44,473 bases of DNA from Panacagrimonas sp. (GCF_020697055.1 NZ_JAJFBP010000036.1:1-44473), one strand, 5' to 3'; counted from the stretch's first letter, positions 18,645-30,259 are shown. The notes: generated from the letters alone by a model not told the origin. Numbers and translations: made by a program.

Positions 18645-19907
18645 ATGGATTTCGCAGAAGCGCTCCGCGACGTGCAGGCCAACTGGTTCCTGTACGCCTC
18701 GATGCCGGTGGTCGCCGCCCTCATCGGCTTCGGCACCAAGATCGTGGCGATCAAGATGATGTTCCTGCCGATCAAGTTCCTCGGCATTCCGCCCTATCTG
18801 GGCTGGCAGGGCATCGTGCCGCGCAAGGCCGCGATCATGGCCTCGATCGCGTGCGACACGATGACCGAGCACCTGATCAAGCCCAAGGACATCTTCTCCA
18901 AGCTCGATCCCAAGCGCGTCGCGCAGGAGATCGAGGAACCGCTGCTGGCCGCGATCGAGGACATCACGCGCGATGTCGCGGCGCACTATCAGCCGGGTCT
19001 GTGGGAAGTGGCGCCGGCCGCGGTCAAGAACCTGATCATCAGCCGCATCAAGGCCGAGGCGCCCAAGCTGGTCGAGCAGATCATGATCGACATCCGGGAG
19101 AACATCGATTCGGTGTTCGACCTCAAGGACATGGTCGTCACCAACCTGCTGCGCGACGTCCCGCTGCTCAACCGCATCTTCTTGGAAGCCGGCGAAGGCG
19201 AGTTCCGCTTCATCCGCAATTCCGGCATCTACTTCGGCTTCCTGATCGGCCTGGTGCAGGCCACGACCTGGGCATTGACGCACCAGTACTCCTGGTCGCA
19301 TTGGATCATGCCGGCGTTCGGCGGCTTCACCGGCTGGTTCACCGACTGGCTCGCGCTGAAGATGGTGTTCAACCCCAAGCATCCGACGCGCTACCTCGGC
19401 ATCTTCGAGTGGCAGGGCCTGTTCCTGAAGCGTCGCAAGGAAGTGGCAGCCGAGTACGGCCGCCTGATCGCCAAGGAGATCATCACGCCCGACCGCATCA
19501 TCGACGCGATCCTGCGCGGCCCGCTGTCCGATCGCATGTTCGGCATGGTGCAGAAGCAGGTGCAGAAACTGGTCGACGAGCAGGCGGGCCTGGCCAAGCC
19601 GATCGTGGTGTTCGCGGTCGGCAGCCGCCAGTACCAGGAGATGAAGAAGGTCATCGCCGAGAAGGTGATGGAGCGTCTGCCCGAAGCGATGAAGAGCATG
19701 GAGGCCTATGCGGCCGACGCCATCGACATCGAGAACACGCTGGTCTCGCGGATGCAGGAGCTCACGCCCGAACAGTTCGAAGGCCTGCTGCGTCCGGCGT
19801 TCGAGCAGGACGAGTGGATCCTGATCGCGGTCGGTGCGGCGCTGGGCTTCATCGTCGGCGAGATCCAGGTGCAGGTGATGCTGCACTTCGCCGCCGCCGG
19901 CGCATGA
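18645..19907 (+). CDS. DUF445 family inner-membrane protein
   Basis: A 420-residue membrane protein. The N-terminal hydrophobic helix is followed by the DUF445 hallmark IGFGTKIVAIKMMFLPIKFLG and GWQGIVPRKAAIMAS. The second copy of this pattern in the middle (FGGFTGWFTDWLALKMVFNP, then FEWQGLFLKRRKEVAAEYG) is the usual internal duplication of the family. A final hydrophobic segment (ILIAVGAALGFIVGEIQ) spans the membrane near the C-terminus, and a long amphipathic helical region lies between. A GGAGGAG-rich ribosome site precedes the ATG. The stop is one base before the start of the DUF1302 gene, implying translational coupling. The biochemical role of DUF445 is not established. Confidence 0.9.
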   Translation: MDFAEALRDVQANWFLYASMPVVAALIGFGTKIVAIKMMFLPIKFLGIPPYLGWQGIVPRKAAIMASIACDTMTEHLIKPKDIFSKLDPKRVAQEIEEPLLAAIEDITRDVAAHYQPGLWEVAPAAVKNLIISRIKAEAPKLVEQIMIDIRENIDSVFDLKDMVVTNLLRDVPLLNRIFLEAGEGEFRFIRNSGIYFGFLIGLVQATTWALTHQYSWSHWIMPAFGGFTGWFTDWLALKMVFNPKHPTRYLGIFEWQGLFLKRRKEVAAEYGRLIAKEIITPDRIIDAILRGPLSDRMFGMVQKQVQKLVDEQAGLAKPIVVFAVGSRQYQEMKKVIAEKVMERLPEAMKSMEAYAADAIDIENTLVSRMQELTPEQFEGLLRPAFEQDEWILIAVGAALGFIVGEIQVQVMLHFAAAGA

Positions 19908-19908
19908 G

Positions 19909-22032
19909 ATGAGGATGCGAACACGGCGCACGCTTTGCGCCGCGCTCGTCGTCCTGCTCGCCTGCATCAGTGCCGCGCCGACGACGGTTGCGGCCTACGA
20001 GAAGGAATTCGAGGGCGGTCGCTTCGACGGCTGGCTGCTGCAGTGGCGCAATCGCGCGTCGCTGGGCATCGGCTGGCGCATGCAGGATCGGCAGGATCGG
20101 CTGATCGGCAAGGCCAGCCTCGATCCGCAGCTGTGCGCGCCCGACAACTGCATCGCGCTGACGGCCGGCGACACCGCGGCCAACGAACGCTTCATGGCGG
20201 CGCCCGGCGCGATGTCGTCCAACACCGACGACGGTGACCTGAACTACGACAAGGGCGACATCGTCACGTCCGGCCTCAAGTACACCTCGAAGCTGCAGTT
20301 CGGGACCGTCGATTACGGCGTCGAGGTCGGGGCGCTGGCCTACTATGACCCGGTCAACACCGATTTCAGGGAGCAGCACTGGAATCGCATCGTCACGCCG
20401 GGACCGGGGCCGGGCGTGCGCACGCGCTCGGATCGTCCGACCGAAACCGAGCACCAGGTCGGCTACGAGGTCGAGTTGCGTGAAGCCAACCTGTACTGGT
20501 TCACCGATTCCTGGGACGACCAGCCGCTCGAGTTCCGCCTGGGCCGACAGGTGCTGACCTGGGGCGAGGCGGCGGTCAACGTGCAGGGCACGCTCAACTT
20601 CGTGAATCCGCCAGACGCCAACTCGCTGGCGCGCCCGGGCCTGGAGCTGCAGGACATCTACTTCCCGGAGACGATGCTGGTGGTCCGCGGCCCGGTTCGC
20701 GGCTCGCTGTCGTTCGAATTCTTCTACCAGCTCGAATGGCGGCCCTACGGCTTTCCGGCACGTGGATCGTTCTTCTCGTTCTTCGACGGCGGCAACGAGG
20801 TCACGCCCAACGAGTACGTCGTCGGCCCCTTCGGCAAGACGCCGGAGGATCCGCAGCAGCTCGGCATCCCGGCGCTGCCGATCGCGCAGCTGGTGACGAC
20901 GACCAGCTTTTCGCTGTTGCGCGCCGAGAACAACGAACCCAAGGATCACGGCCAGTACGGCATCGCGTTGTACTGGCTGCTCGACGAATACTTCGACTCG
21001 CCGATCTCGCTCAATTTCTTCCACGCCAACTACCACTCGCGACTGCCCTCGGTGAGCGCCTACGCCGCCGACGCCGGCTGCCATCGGCGCGAGGGCAACG
21101 CGCTGGGCATCGACGCCAACACGGTGACCTTCGCGCTGGTGTGTCCGCTCGGCGTGCAGCAGCCGGGACCTGACACCTTCGATGCGCTGCCGCTGGAAAC
21201 CGGTCAGTACTTCCTGGACTACGCCGAGGACATCAAGCTGTGGGGCCTGTCGTTCGACGCCGAAGCCTTCGACATGGCGATCCAGGGCGAGCTGGTCTAC
21301 CGCGAGAACCAGCCCGTGCAGGTGGATCTCGAGGACGTGCTGTTCACGGCGTTCCAGCCGATCTTTCCGCGCGAGACCATCGAACTCGGTGTCGCGACGC
21401 TCGCCGATTCGCAGATCGCGATCCCGACCTATCTCGAGGCCTACCGCGGCAAGACGCCCGGCGAGACCGCGCCCAACAGCTACATCCCGGGCTACGAGCG
21501 GCTCAAAACCCTTCACGGCACGCTCGGCTTCACGAAGATCACCGGCGCACGCACGCTGTTCGGCGCCAACGAGGCGGTATACCTGCTCGAGATCAGCGCC
21601 AACTACATCCCCGAACTGCCGTCGCTCTCCGAGATCCAGTTCGAAGGCCCGGGCACGCACACCCACTATTCGCCGGGCATCGCGGATACCGGCAACGCGC
21701 TGAAGATCAATCCGGTTTCCAACGGCCGCGACGGCTACGTCACGGACTTCGCGTACGGCTATCGCCTCGCCGCGTTCCTGCGCTACACGGACGTCTACAT
21801 TCCGGGCCTGGCGATCCGGCCGCTGCTGATCCTGGCGCACGACATCAACGGCGTTGCGCCGGGCCTTGCCGAGAACTTCCTGGAAGGGCGCAAGGTGATC
21901 GTCGGCAACGTGCAGGCGCAGTACCACAACTGGCGCGCCGACATCATCTACTCCTGGTTCACCGGCGGCGGCGATGCGCACGTGCTGCGCGACCGCGACG
22001 CGCTCGGCGTGTCGGTCAGCTACGAGTTCTGA
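19909..22032 (+). CDS. DUF1302 family outer-membrane protein
   Basis: A 707-residue exported protein. The signal peptide (MRMRTRRTLCAALVVLLACI and on to VAA) ends near residue 28. The mature part starts EKEFEGGRFDGWLLQWRNRASLGIGWRM, typical of DUF1302, and includes FRLGRQVLTWGEAAVNVQG and TLNFVNPPDANS. Alternating beta-strand patterns and a terminal aromatic residue (SVSYEF) fit an outer-membrane beta-barrel. Family members often travel with DUF1329 proteins and are linked by context to handling hydrophobic compounds; that link is contextual, not proven. The start follows the DUF445 stop by one base. The two beta-repeat genes follow after 28 bp. Confidence 0.92.
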   Translation: MRMRTRRTLCAALVVLLACISAAPTTVAAYEKEFEGGRFDGWLLQWRNRASLGIGWRMQDRQDRLIGKASLDPQLCAPDNCIALTAGDTAANERFMAAPGAMSSNTDDGDLNYDKGDIVTSGLKYTSKLQFGTVDYGVEVGALAYYDPVNTDFREQHWNRIVTPGPGPGVRTRSDRPTETEHQVGYEVELREANLYWFTDSWDDQPLEFRLGRQVLTWGEAAVNVQGTLNFVNPPDANSLARPGLELQDIYFPETMLVVRGPVRGSLSFEFFYQLEWRPYGFPARGSFFSFFDGGNEVTPNEYVVGPFGKTPEDPQQLGIPALPIAQLVTTTSFSLLRAENNEPKDHGQYGIALYWLLDEYFDSPISLNFFHANYHSRLPSVSAYAADAGCHRREGNALGIDANTVTFALVCPLGVQQPGPDTFDALPLETGQYFLDYAEDIKLWGLSFDAEAFDMAIQGELVYRENQPVQVDLEDVLFTAFQPIFPRETIELGVATLADSQIAIPTYLEAYRGKTPGETAPNSYIPGYERLKTLHGTLGFTKITGARTLFGANEAVYLLEISANYIPELPSLSEIQFEGPGTHTHYSPGIADTGNALKINPVSNGRDGYVTDFAYGYRLAAFLRYTDVYIPGLAIRPLLILAHDINGVAPGLAENFLEGRKVIVGNVQAQYHNWRADIIYSWFTGGGDAHVLRDRDALGVSVSYEF

Positions 22033-22060
22033 CGTGCCTTCATCTTCGACGGGGATCGCG

Positions 22061-22819
22061 ATGCCTGCTGCCACCGCAAAGCGCCAGCGCGGCGCCCTGA
22101 TGATCTGGCTGGTGCTGCTGGCCGTGCTGATCGGCGCGGCGATCGGCGGTGCGCTGGTCGCACTGTGGGTCTTCCGCAATGTCGATGCGCGCCTGCTGCT
22201 GTCCAACCAGCCCGCGAAGATCACGATCGACGAAAAGCTGCAGGTGACCGCGCGGGCGCTGGACAACCTCAACATCCGCCTCGACGACACCATCCAGACC
22301 AAGGTGCCGGTCGACCAGATCATCACCGTGCCGGTCAAGGAACAGCTGAAGGTGATGGCCGACTTCGACGGCACCATCCCGATCAAGATGGACGTCGCCG
22401 TGCGCGACAAGATCGTGCTCGACCAGGTGCTGGACCTGAACGCGGTGGTGGATGCCGAGATCCTGGGCGACAAGCTCAAGCTGCCGATCCGCGGCAAGGT
22501 GCCGGTCAAGGCGATCGTGCCGGTGTCGCTCGACATCCCGGTCGATCAGCCGGTGAAGCTCAAGTTCACCGCGCCGGTGGGCGTGCGCGTGCAGCAGGCG
22601 CTGACCGTGCCGCTGGTCACCGTGATCGACGCGGCGATCCCGATCCAGGCCGATCTATCGGTGCCGGTGCGCTCGGATATTCCGGCCGAGGCGATTTTCA
22701 CGCGCGATCCGATCGCCGCGACGATCGTCGAGTCCGATCTGCGTCTGCCGCTGCGCACGTTGCGGCTCGAGGTCAAGGACGACGGCGCCAGATCTGACGG
22801 GGCCGCGTCCGCGCCGTGA
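22061..22819 (+). CDS. Single-pass membrane protein with VPV-type beta repeats (paralogue 1)
   Basis: A 252-residue protein with one N-terminal transmembrane helix (about 14-37, LMIWLVLLAVLIGAAIGGAL). The rest is probably periplasmic and almost wholly extended strand. The short motif hydrophobic-Pro-hydrophobic (VPV, IPI, LPI) recurs about ten times, spaced by charged and alternating residues (KVPVDQI, TVPVKEQ, TIPIKMD, KLPIRGK, KVPVKAI, IVPVSLD). The C-terminal block ATIVESDLRLPLRTLRLE is shared with the next gene's product. I do not recognise a named family. ATG at 22061 follows GGGGA. Its stop overlaps the GTG start of the next gene by three bases. An elongated beta structure anchored in the inner membrane and reaching into the periplasm is the simplest reading. 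Confidence 0.8.
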   Translation: MPAATAKRQRGALMIWLVLLAVLIGAAIGGALVALWVFRNVDARLLLSNQPAKITIDEKLQVTARALDNLNIRLDDTIQTKVPVDQIITVPVKEQLKVMADFDGTIPIKMDVAVRDKIVLDQVLDLNAVVDAEILGDKLKLPIRGKVPVKAIVPVSLDIPVDQPVKLKFTAPVGVRVQQALTVPLVTVIDAAIPIQADLSVPVRSDIPAEAIFTRDPIAATIVESDLRLPLRTLRLEVKDDGARSDGAASAP

Positions 22820-23697
22820 ATCGCGACGACGACTTCTTCCGGCTGCCCAAGGCCGAGGCGCGGCGCGCGGCGCCGACCATCGAGCCGGCGACCGAAAGCG
22901 GCGACGGTCCACCCACCCCGCCGCCATCGCCACCGTCTCCACCCGCCGGGACGAAAACCGCCTCGCCTCGTCGCGGCTGGTGGCTGTGGCCACTGTTCGG
23001 CGTCGGTGTGATCGGCGTGGTGATCGTCGGCGGCCTGCTCGGCTACTGGGCCTTCATGAACGTGGTGGCGCGTCTGCTGATCTCCGATCAGCCGCTGACG
23101 ATCCAGCTGCCGCCGCAGTCCGACATCGTGATGCGCACCGACCACAAGGTGGACGTGCTGATGAAGGGCACGATCTACGCGCAGGTGCCGCTCAAGCAGA
23201 CGCTCGACCTGCCGGTGAACGGAACCTACGACACGATCGTGGACATCGACACCAAGGTGCCGCTGGAAACGGTGATCACCTACGAAGGCGTCATTCCGGT
23301 CGACAGCATGGCCGACATCGAAGCCAGGGCGCCGGTCAATTTCCAGAACGTGAAGAAGTACAAGAACCTCCATTTCAAGGCCAAGCTGCCGCTCAAGCTG
23401 CGCCTTCCGGTGAAACTGGTGGTGCCGGTCAAGCAGGTGATTCCGCTCAAGTACCACGGGCCTTTGAAGGTCACGATCAACCACGTCATCAAGGCGCCCG
23501 TCGACACCACGCTGAAGACCGCGCTCAAGGTGAACCAGCCTTTCAGCGTACCGATCACCACCAGCCTGCCGGTACGCCTGCAGCTGCCGCAGCATCCGGT
23601 GAAGGCCACCATTGTGGAATCCGACCTGGATCTCGACCTCTCCACGCTGCGCCTCGAGCGCAAATCCGAAGCGTCTTCCACGACGGCGACTCCCTGA
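22816..23697 (+). CDS. Single-pass membrane protein with VPV-type beta repeats (paralogue 2)
   Basis: A 293-residue paralogue of the preceding product. It has a longer cytoplasmic N-terminus (about 1-52) with a proline-rich stretch, a transmembrane helix around 58-78 (FGVGVIGVVIVGGLLGYWAF), then the shared FMNVVARLLISDQP entry and a repeated strand region (VPLKQTLDLPVN, KLPLKLRLPVKLVVPVKQ). It ends with the shared block KATIVESDLDLDLSTLRLE. The GTG start at 22816 overlaps the upstream stop (GTGA), a sign of translational coupling and tandem duplication. The mature region is rich in Lys and Asp alternating with Val, Leu and Ile. No enzyme motif is visible. Function unknown; probably works as a pair with paralogue 1. 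Confidence 0.8.
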   Translation: MNRDDDFFRLPKAEARRAAPTIEPATESGDGPPTPPPSPPSPPAGTKTASPRRGWWLWPLFGVGVIGVVIVGGLLGYWAFMNVVARLLISDQPLTIQLPPQSDIVMRTDHKVDVLMKGTIYAQVPLKQTLDLPVNGTYDTIVDIDTKVPLETVITYEGVIPVDSMADIEARAPVNFQNVKKYKNLHFKAKLPLKLRLPVKLVVPVKQVIPLKYHGPLKVTINHVIKAPVDTTLKTALKVNQPFSVPITTSLPVRLQLPQHPVKATIVESDLDLDLSTLRLERKSEASSTTATP

Positions 23698-23698
23698 C

Positions 23699-23917
23699 AT
23701 GGCACGCGGCGACTTCGAAACTCTCGCGCGAGAACTCGGCGGCGATCCGCCGGAGACCTTCCACGCGTTGCCGCCCGAGGCGATCTCGGGCCTCACCGTG
23801 GCGTTGCGCGCCGCACGGTCGCGCCAGAAGCGCCAGCTCGACGAAGCGCTGACCGCGGCGCTCGAACACGTGCCGGCACTGATGCGCATGCCGATCCGCA
23901 AAATCCTCGGCTTATGA
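23699..23917 (+). CDS. Small hypothetical protein (72 aa)
   Basis: A 72-residue, probably helical cytosolic protein beginning one base after the preceding stop codon. It is rich in Ala, Arg and Glu, with no signal peptide, cysteine pair or membrane segment. The spacing argues strongly for a real, translationally coupled gene of the run. The central stretch (LTVALRAARSRQKRQLDEAL) is basic and amphipathic, followed by LEHVPALMRMPIRKILGL. No family recognised. Confidence 0.68.
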   Translation: MARGDFETLARELGGDPPETFHALPPEAISGLTVALRAARSRQKRQLDEALTAALEHVPALMRMPIRKILGL

Positions 23918-23923
23918 GCACCC

Positions 23924-23940
23924 CGCGACACGGTGTCGCG
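23924..23940. repeat. 17-bp perfect palindrome between genes
   Basis: CGCGACAC, a central G and its exact reverse complement lie in the 88-bp gap before the helical-repeat gene. The one-base centre makes a hairpin unlikely, so a protein-binding site is possible. A fragment resembling half of the CTCTCCCGC repeat (GCGGGAGAGGGG) follows at about 23945-23956. Confidence 0.4.
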
Positions 23941-24005
23941 CAGCGCGGGAGAGGGGCACGCGGTTCACGGCCGCGGACACTCGACGCTCGTCGGAGCGCT
24001 CGATC

Positions 24006-25328
24006 ATGAGCCGCCTCGCACGCAAGGCCGAAATCCTCAAGCTCGCGCGCGTGCTCGGCGTGGGCGAAAGCGATCTCGCCTACCTCTCGAACAGCGATCC
24101 CGCCAGCATTCGAGAGTTCCGCGAGCAGGCCAGCGCGCGCCTGTTCGACGCCGACGAGGCGCGACTGCGTCGCGTGGCCGCGGCGAGCAAGCTGCTGCCG
24201 GTGCCGCTGATCGCGCTGATCGCCGAACACGTGTTCGGCGCGCTGCTGTGCGCGCGCGTCGCGGGACTGATCGCGCCGGATCGCGCGGCCGAGCTGGCGC
24301 AGCGCCTGCGCGTCGGCTTCCTCGCCGACGTCACGCTGGAGATCGATCCGCGCCACGTCCGCGAGGTCATCAAGCGGATCCCGACGGCGCGGATCGTCGA
24401 GGTCGCGCTGGAGCTCGCCAAACGCGGCGAGTTCGTCACGCTCGCCCGCTTCGTCGACTACGTGAGCACCGACGCGATCAAGGCGGTGATGGAGAAGCTC
24501 ACCGACAACGCGGCGCTGCTGCACGTCGCGTTCTTCGTCGAGGACAAGAGCCGCCTCAACGATCTCGTCGGGCTGCTGCCGGAAGCGCGCATCAAGGACA
24601 TCATCTTCCTGGCGGCCGACGAATCGCAGGATCTGTGGTCCGAAGCCCTCGCCCTGATGAACGACGTCAGCCCCGCGCTGCGCAAACGCCTGGGCGAGCT
24701 CGCGGCCACGCTCGACGAATCGATCCTGATGAGCATGGCGCGATCGGCGCAGGCCAAGGGCTTGTGGAGCGCGGTGCTGCCGATCGTCGGCGTGATGGCG
24801 ACGCCGCACCAGAGACGCCTGCTGCAGCTCCCGGTATTGAACGACGAGGGCGTGCTCGATTCGATCGTGAAGGCCGTCGACGTCGATCACCTGTGGGAGG
24901 CGCTGATCCCGCTGGTGCCGATGATGCAGGGCGATCAGCAGTCGCGGCTGGCCAATCTGCCGATGCTGCGCGAGTCGCGCGTGCTCGACGCGGTCCTCAA
25001 GGCCACCGACGTGCACGGCCTGTGGAGCCAGCTGCTGCCGCTGGTGCCGCTGATGAACGACGACGGCCAGCAGCGCCTGGTGCTGGCCGCCGAGAAGCTC
25101 AGCGACGCGACGTTCGGCCGCATCTTCGATGCGGTGCAGGCGAGCCGCACGTGGTCGCCGCTGCTGGTGCTGCTGCTCAGGACGCGCGAGGACGTGCGCG
25201 CACGGATCGCGCCGCTGGTGGCGCGGTTGTCGCCGGACAGCGCGCGGCTGATCGCGCAGGAGGCCGAGCGGATCGGCGCCCTCGATCGGCTCGAGAAATT
25301 CTGGGTCTCGCTAGCGAACGCGAAGTAA
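24006..25328 (+). CDS. Helical-repeat protein with 43-residue units, function unknown
   Basis: A 440-residue, probably cytosolic all-helical protein without signal peptide or membrane helix. From residue 209 four tandem units of exactly 43 residues can be aligned (209-251, 252-294, 295-337, 338-380). Each starts with [DHG]LW, continues with a hydrophobic LPLVPLM-like helix, and has a second helix ending in a [KQ]A.D-like turn. The N-terminal part (about 100-200) has shorter helices (VIKRIPTARIVEVALELAKRG) reminiscent of MgtE-N/FliG-like superhelices. Such solenoids usually bind proteins. It is the last gene of the run, 88 bp after the 72-residue gene, and is followed by a REP-like element that may end the transcript. 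I do not recognise a named family. Confidence 0.78.
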   Translation: MSRLARKAEILKLARVLGVGESDLAYLSNSDPASIREFREQASARLFDADEARLRRVAAASKLLPVPLIALIAEHVFGALLCARVAGLIAPDRAAELAQRLRVGFLADVTLEIDPRHVREVIKRIPTARIVEVALELAKRGEFVTLARFVDYVSTDAIKAVMEKLTDNAALLHVAFFVEDKSRLNDLVGLLPEARIKDIIFLAADESQDLWSEALALMNDVSPALRKRLGELAATLDESILMSMARSAQAKGLWSAVLPIVGVMATPHQRRLLQLPVLNDEGVLDSIVKAVDVDHLWEALIPLVPMMQGDQQSRLANLPMLRESRVLDAVLKATDVHGLWSQLLPLVPLMNDDGQQRLVLAAEKLSDATFGRIFDAVQASRTWSPLLVLLLRTREDVRARIAPLVARLSPDSARLIAQEAERIGALDRLEKFWVSLANAK

Positions 25329-25340
25329 CCCGCAGAAGCG

Positions 25341-25403
25341 TCCCGGGCTTCGCCCGGGCTACGATTGAACGCAATCCGTAGCCCAGGGCGAAGCCCGGGG
25401 ACG
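25341..25403. repeat. REP/BIME-like inverted repeat pair (copy 2)
   Basis: TCCCGGGCTTCGCCCGGGCT starts at 25341 and an inverted unit containing GTAGCCCAGGGCGAAGCCCG ends at 25403. It lies between two convergent genes, directly after the helical-repeat gene, and could form a long hairpin in either transcript. Confidence 0.8.
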
Positions 25404-25421
25404 ATCGGGACGGCGAACGGC

Positions 25422-26162
25422 TCAGAACGGGAACGTCTGCTTCGCGCTGACCATCACCTTCGGGTCGTCGTCGGTGCCCTGCAGCACGCGATCCGTGTCG
25501 CTCAGGTTGGTGTCGATGAAGCCCAGCGAGAACACCAGTCCTTCGCGGACGGTCTTGTTCAGCATGATGCTGTAGTCGATGTAGTCGTCGCCGTACACGT
25601 ACTCGGGCGCATCGCCGTGCGTGTAGCCCGCCTGCAGCGCCACGTTGATCGTGTCGTTGATCTTGTGGGTGTAGGTGCCGGTGTAATAGAGGGCTTCCTC
25701 GTCGAGCTTCAGGTAGTCCGGCGAGTAATACACCTGGAACTTGAACGGACCGGCGAACAGCGTGGTGAAGAATTCGAACGTGTCGAGGTCATGGATGTCG
25801 GCATCGCCGTCGCCGTCGAAATCCAGCACCTCGCCTTCCTCGTCCTCCGATAGGTAGTAGTACAGGACGCCGATGTCGGCCATCACGGTGTCGCTGAACT
25901 TGTGCAGGTAGCCGGCGTAGATATCGAACTCGGATCCGCCGAAGTTGTTCGCGTTGGTCGCCCACACGCCGGCCAGCAGGCCGCTGTCGTGAACGTAATC
26001 GATGCCGCCCTGGACCGCCGCGCCGCCATTGGCCGTGATGCCGCGGAACACGTACTCGCTGAACACGCCGACGTGCGCCGTCGTCGTCGCCAACGCCGCG
26101 GGGCTGAGCAGCGTTGCGCCGCACAAGCCGAGGCCTGCAGTCCATCTGCCGTATCGATTCAC
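25422..26162 (-). CDS. TIGR02001-type outer-membrane protein
   Basis: A 246-residue beta-barrel candidate. The signal peptide covers about residues 1-26 (RWTAGLGLCGATLLSPAALA). The mature part starts HVGVFSEYVFRGIT and continues with GGIDYVHDSGLLAGVWATN, the pattern of TIGR02001/Gcw_chp proteins, and ends with a terminal Phe (KQTFPF). Around residues 114-127 a loop of alternating Asp (DFDGDGDADIHDLD) resembles an EF-hand or dockerin calcium loop, inserted in what should be an extracellular turn. The GTG at 26162 has GGAG seven bases upstream and is preferred over the ATG twelve codons earlier. It is 112 bp downstream of the LolA-like gene, so it may have its own promoter. Confidence 0.85.
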   Translation of the reverse strand: MNRYGRWTAGLGLCGATLLSPAALATTTAHVGVFSEYVFRGITANGGAAVQGGIDYVHDSGLLAGVWATNANNFGGSEFDIYAGYLHKFSDTVMADIGVLYYYLSEDEEGEVLDFDGDGDADIHDLDTFEFFTTLFAGPFKFQVYYSPDYLKLDEEALYYTGTYTHKINDTINVALQAGYTHGDAPEYVYGDDYIDYSIMLNKTVREGLVFSLGFIDTNLSDTDRVLQGTDDDPKVMVSAKQTFPF

Positions 26163-26274
26163 GGTGCTCTCCTGGGGTGTTGTGTTTATGACCGCCACGC
26201 CCTTCGCGGACGTGCGCCGGAGCGTCGTTGCTCGCGCGCGGGCGCAGCAAGCTAGGACGGCCCCCTACCTGCCC

Positions 26275-27057
26275 TCAGGGACGCTTGTGAAAGCTCTTGG
26301 GATCCAGCAGCGCCGAACTCACTTGCGCCGAAGTGCTGACCCCGCCGAGCGACACCTGCGCACGCGTGCCGCGCACCCGATCCTCGATCGTCGCGCGCGA
26401 GGCGTACGCGTATCTGCCGCTCCGCAGCAGGCTCGCCGGATCGATCTCGTAATGCTTGAGGCTCTTGTCGGCGCCCTGAAAATCGGCGCGCAGGATCGCG
26501 CAGGTCTGGTCGTCCACCGCGGTGACGATGCGCCGGTACGGCGAGTCGGCGATCGCGGGCACGAATCGCAGCTGCTTGGCCGGACGTCCGCCGACGGTGG
26601 TCGCCGACTCCATCGTGATCGACGCTGCGCGCAGCGCCTGGCTCACGAGACGCAGGTCACCGAGGTCGAGCGAGGTACCCGCGATCTGCGCCTCGGGGCC
26701 CGCGCCGCTGAGGCGTCGCACCTTTCCCAGCGACGGCAGGTACAGGTAGAGCGCGTCCTGCGGCTCGTCCTCCACCAGCAGATAGCGCACGCCGGCCAGA
26801 TCCTGCGGCGCGGTGATGTGCAGCATCGCGCGCAATCCGCGTTCGTCGCGGCGGCTGTAGAGCCGTCCCGACATGAATCGCGTCGTCACGCCGGTGCCCT
26901 GCGCTTCCACGCGCAGATCGCTCACCGAGAGCTGGCTCGGCGTGTTGTTGCGCAGGCACTCCAGCGTCCTGACCAGCGTGCTATGCGGCGTCACCTCCAT
27001 CGCGCCGGTGGCGCCGAGCAGCGCGATGCCCGCGAGGACCAGGGCCATCCTGCGCAT
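26275..27057 (-). CDS. Outer-membrane lipoprotein-sorting (LolA-like, PF17131-type) protein
   Basis: A 260-residue exported protein with a signal peptide in the first 19 residues (RRMALVLAGIALLGATGA). The mature part shows the LolA-like fold pattern seen next to RND exporters: RLYSRRDERGLRAMLHI, then the typical GVRYLLVEDEPQDALYLYLPSLGKVRRLSG, and a strand series ending ASRATIEDRVRGTRAQVSL. Such proteins bind acyl chains or lipids in the periplasm. It starts 11 bp after fadH and is probably co-transcribed with it, linking fatty-acyl oxidation to an envelope lipid-binding protein. The partner transporter common elsewhere is absent here. Confidence 0.85.
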   Translation of the reverse strand: MRRMALVLAGIALLGATGAMEVTPHSTLVRTLECLRNNTPSQLSVSDLRVEAQGTGVTTRFMSGRLYSRRDERGLRAMLHITAPQDLAGVRYLLVEDEPQDALYLYLPSLGKVRRLSGAGPEAQIAGTSLDLGDLRLVSQALRAASITMESATTVGGRPAKQLRFVPAIADSPYRRIVTAVDDQTCAILRADFQGADKSLKHYEIDPASLLRSGRYAYASRATIEDRVRGTRAQVSLGGVSTSAQVSSALLDPKSFHKRP

Positions 27058-27068
27058 CGGACGATGTC

Positions 27069-30224
<3,156 letters not shown>

Positions 30225-30259
30225 CTAAACTCGCGCGCCCCGCCGCGTCGGACGCTGTC

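Noticed and set aside
19849..22536. An 895-codon open frame on the minus strand
   Set aside because: Antisense to the DUF1302 and first beta-repeat genes, which have clear signal peptides and family motifs; the translated minus frame shows none.
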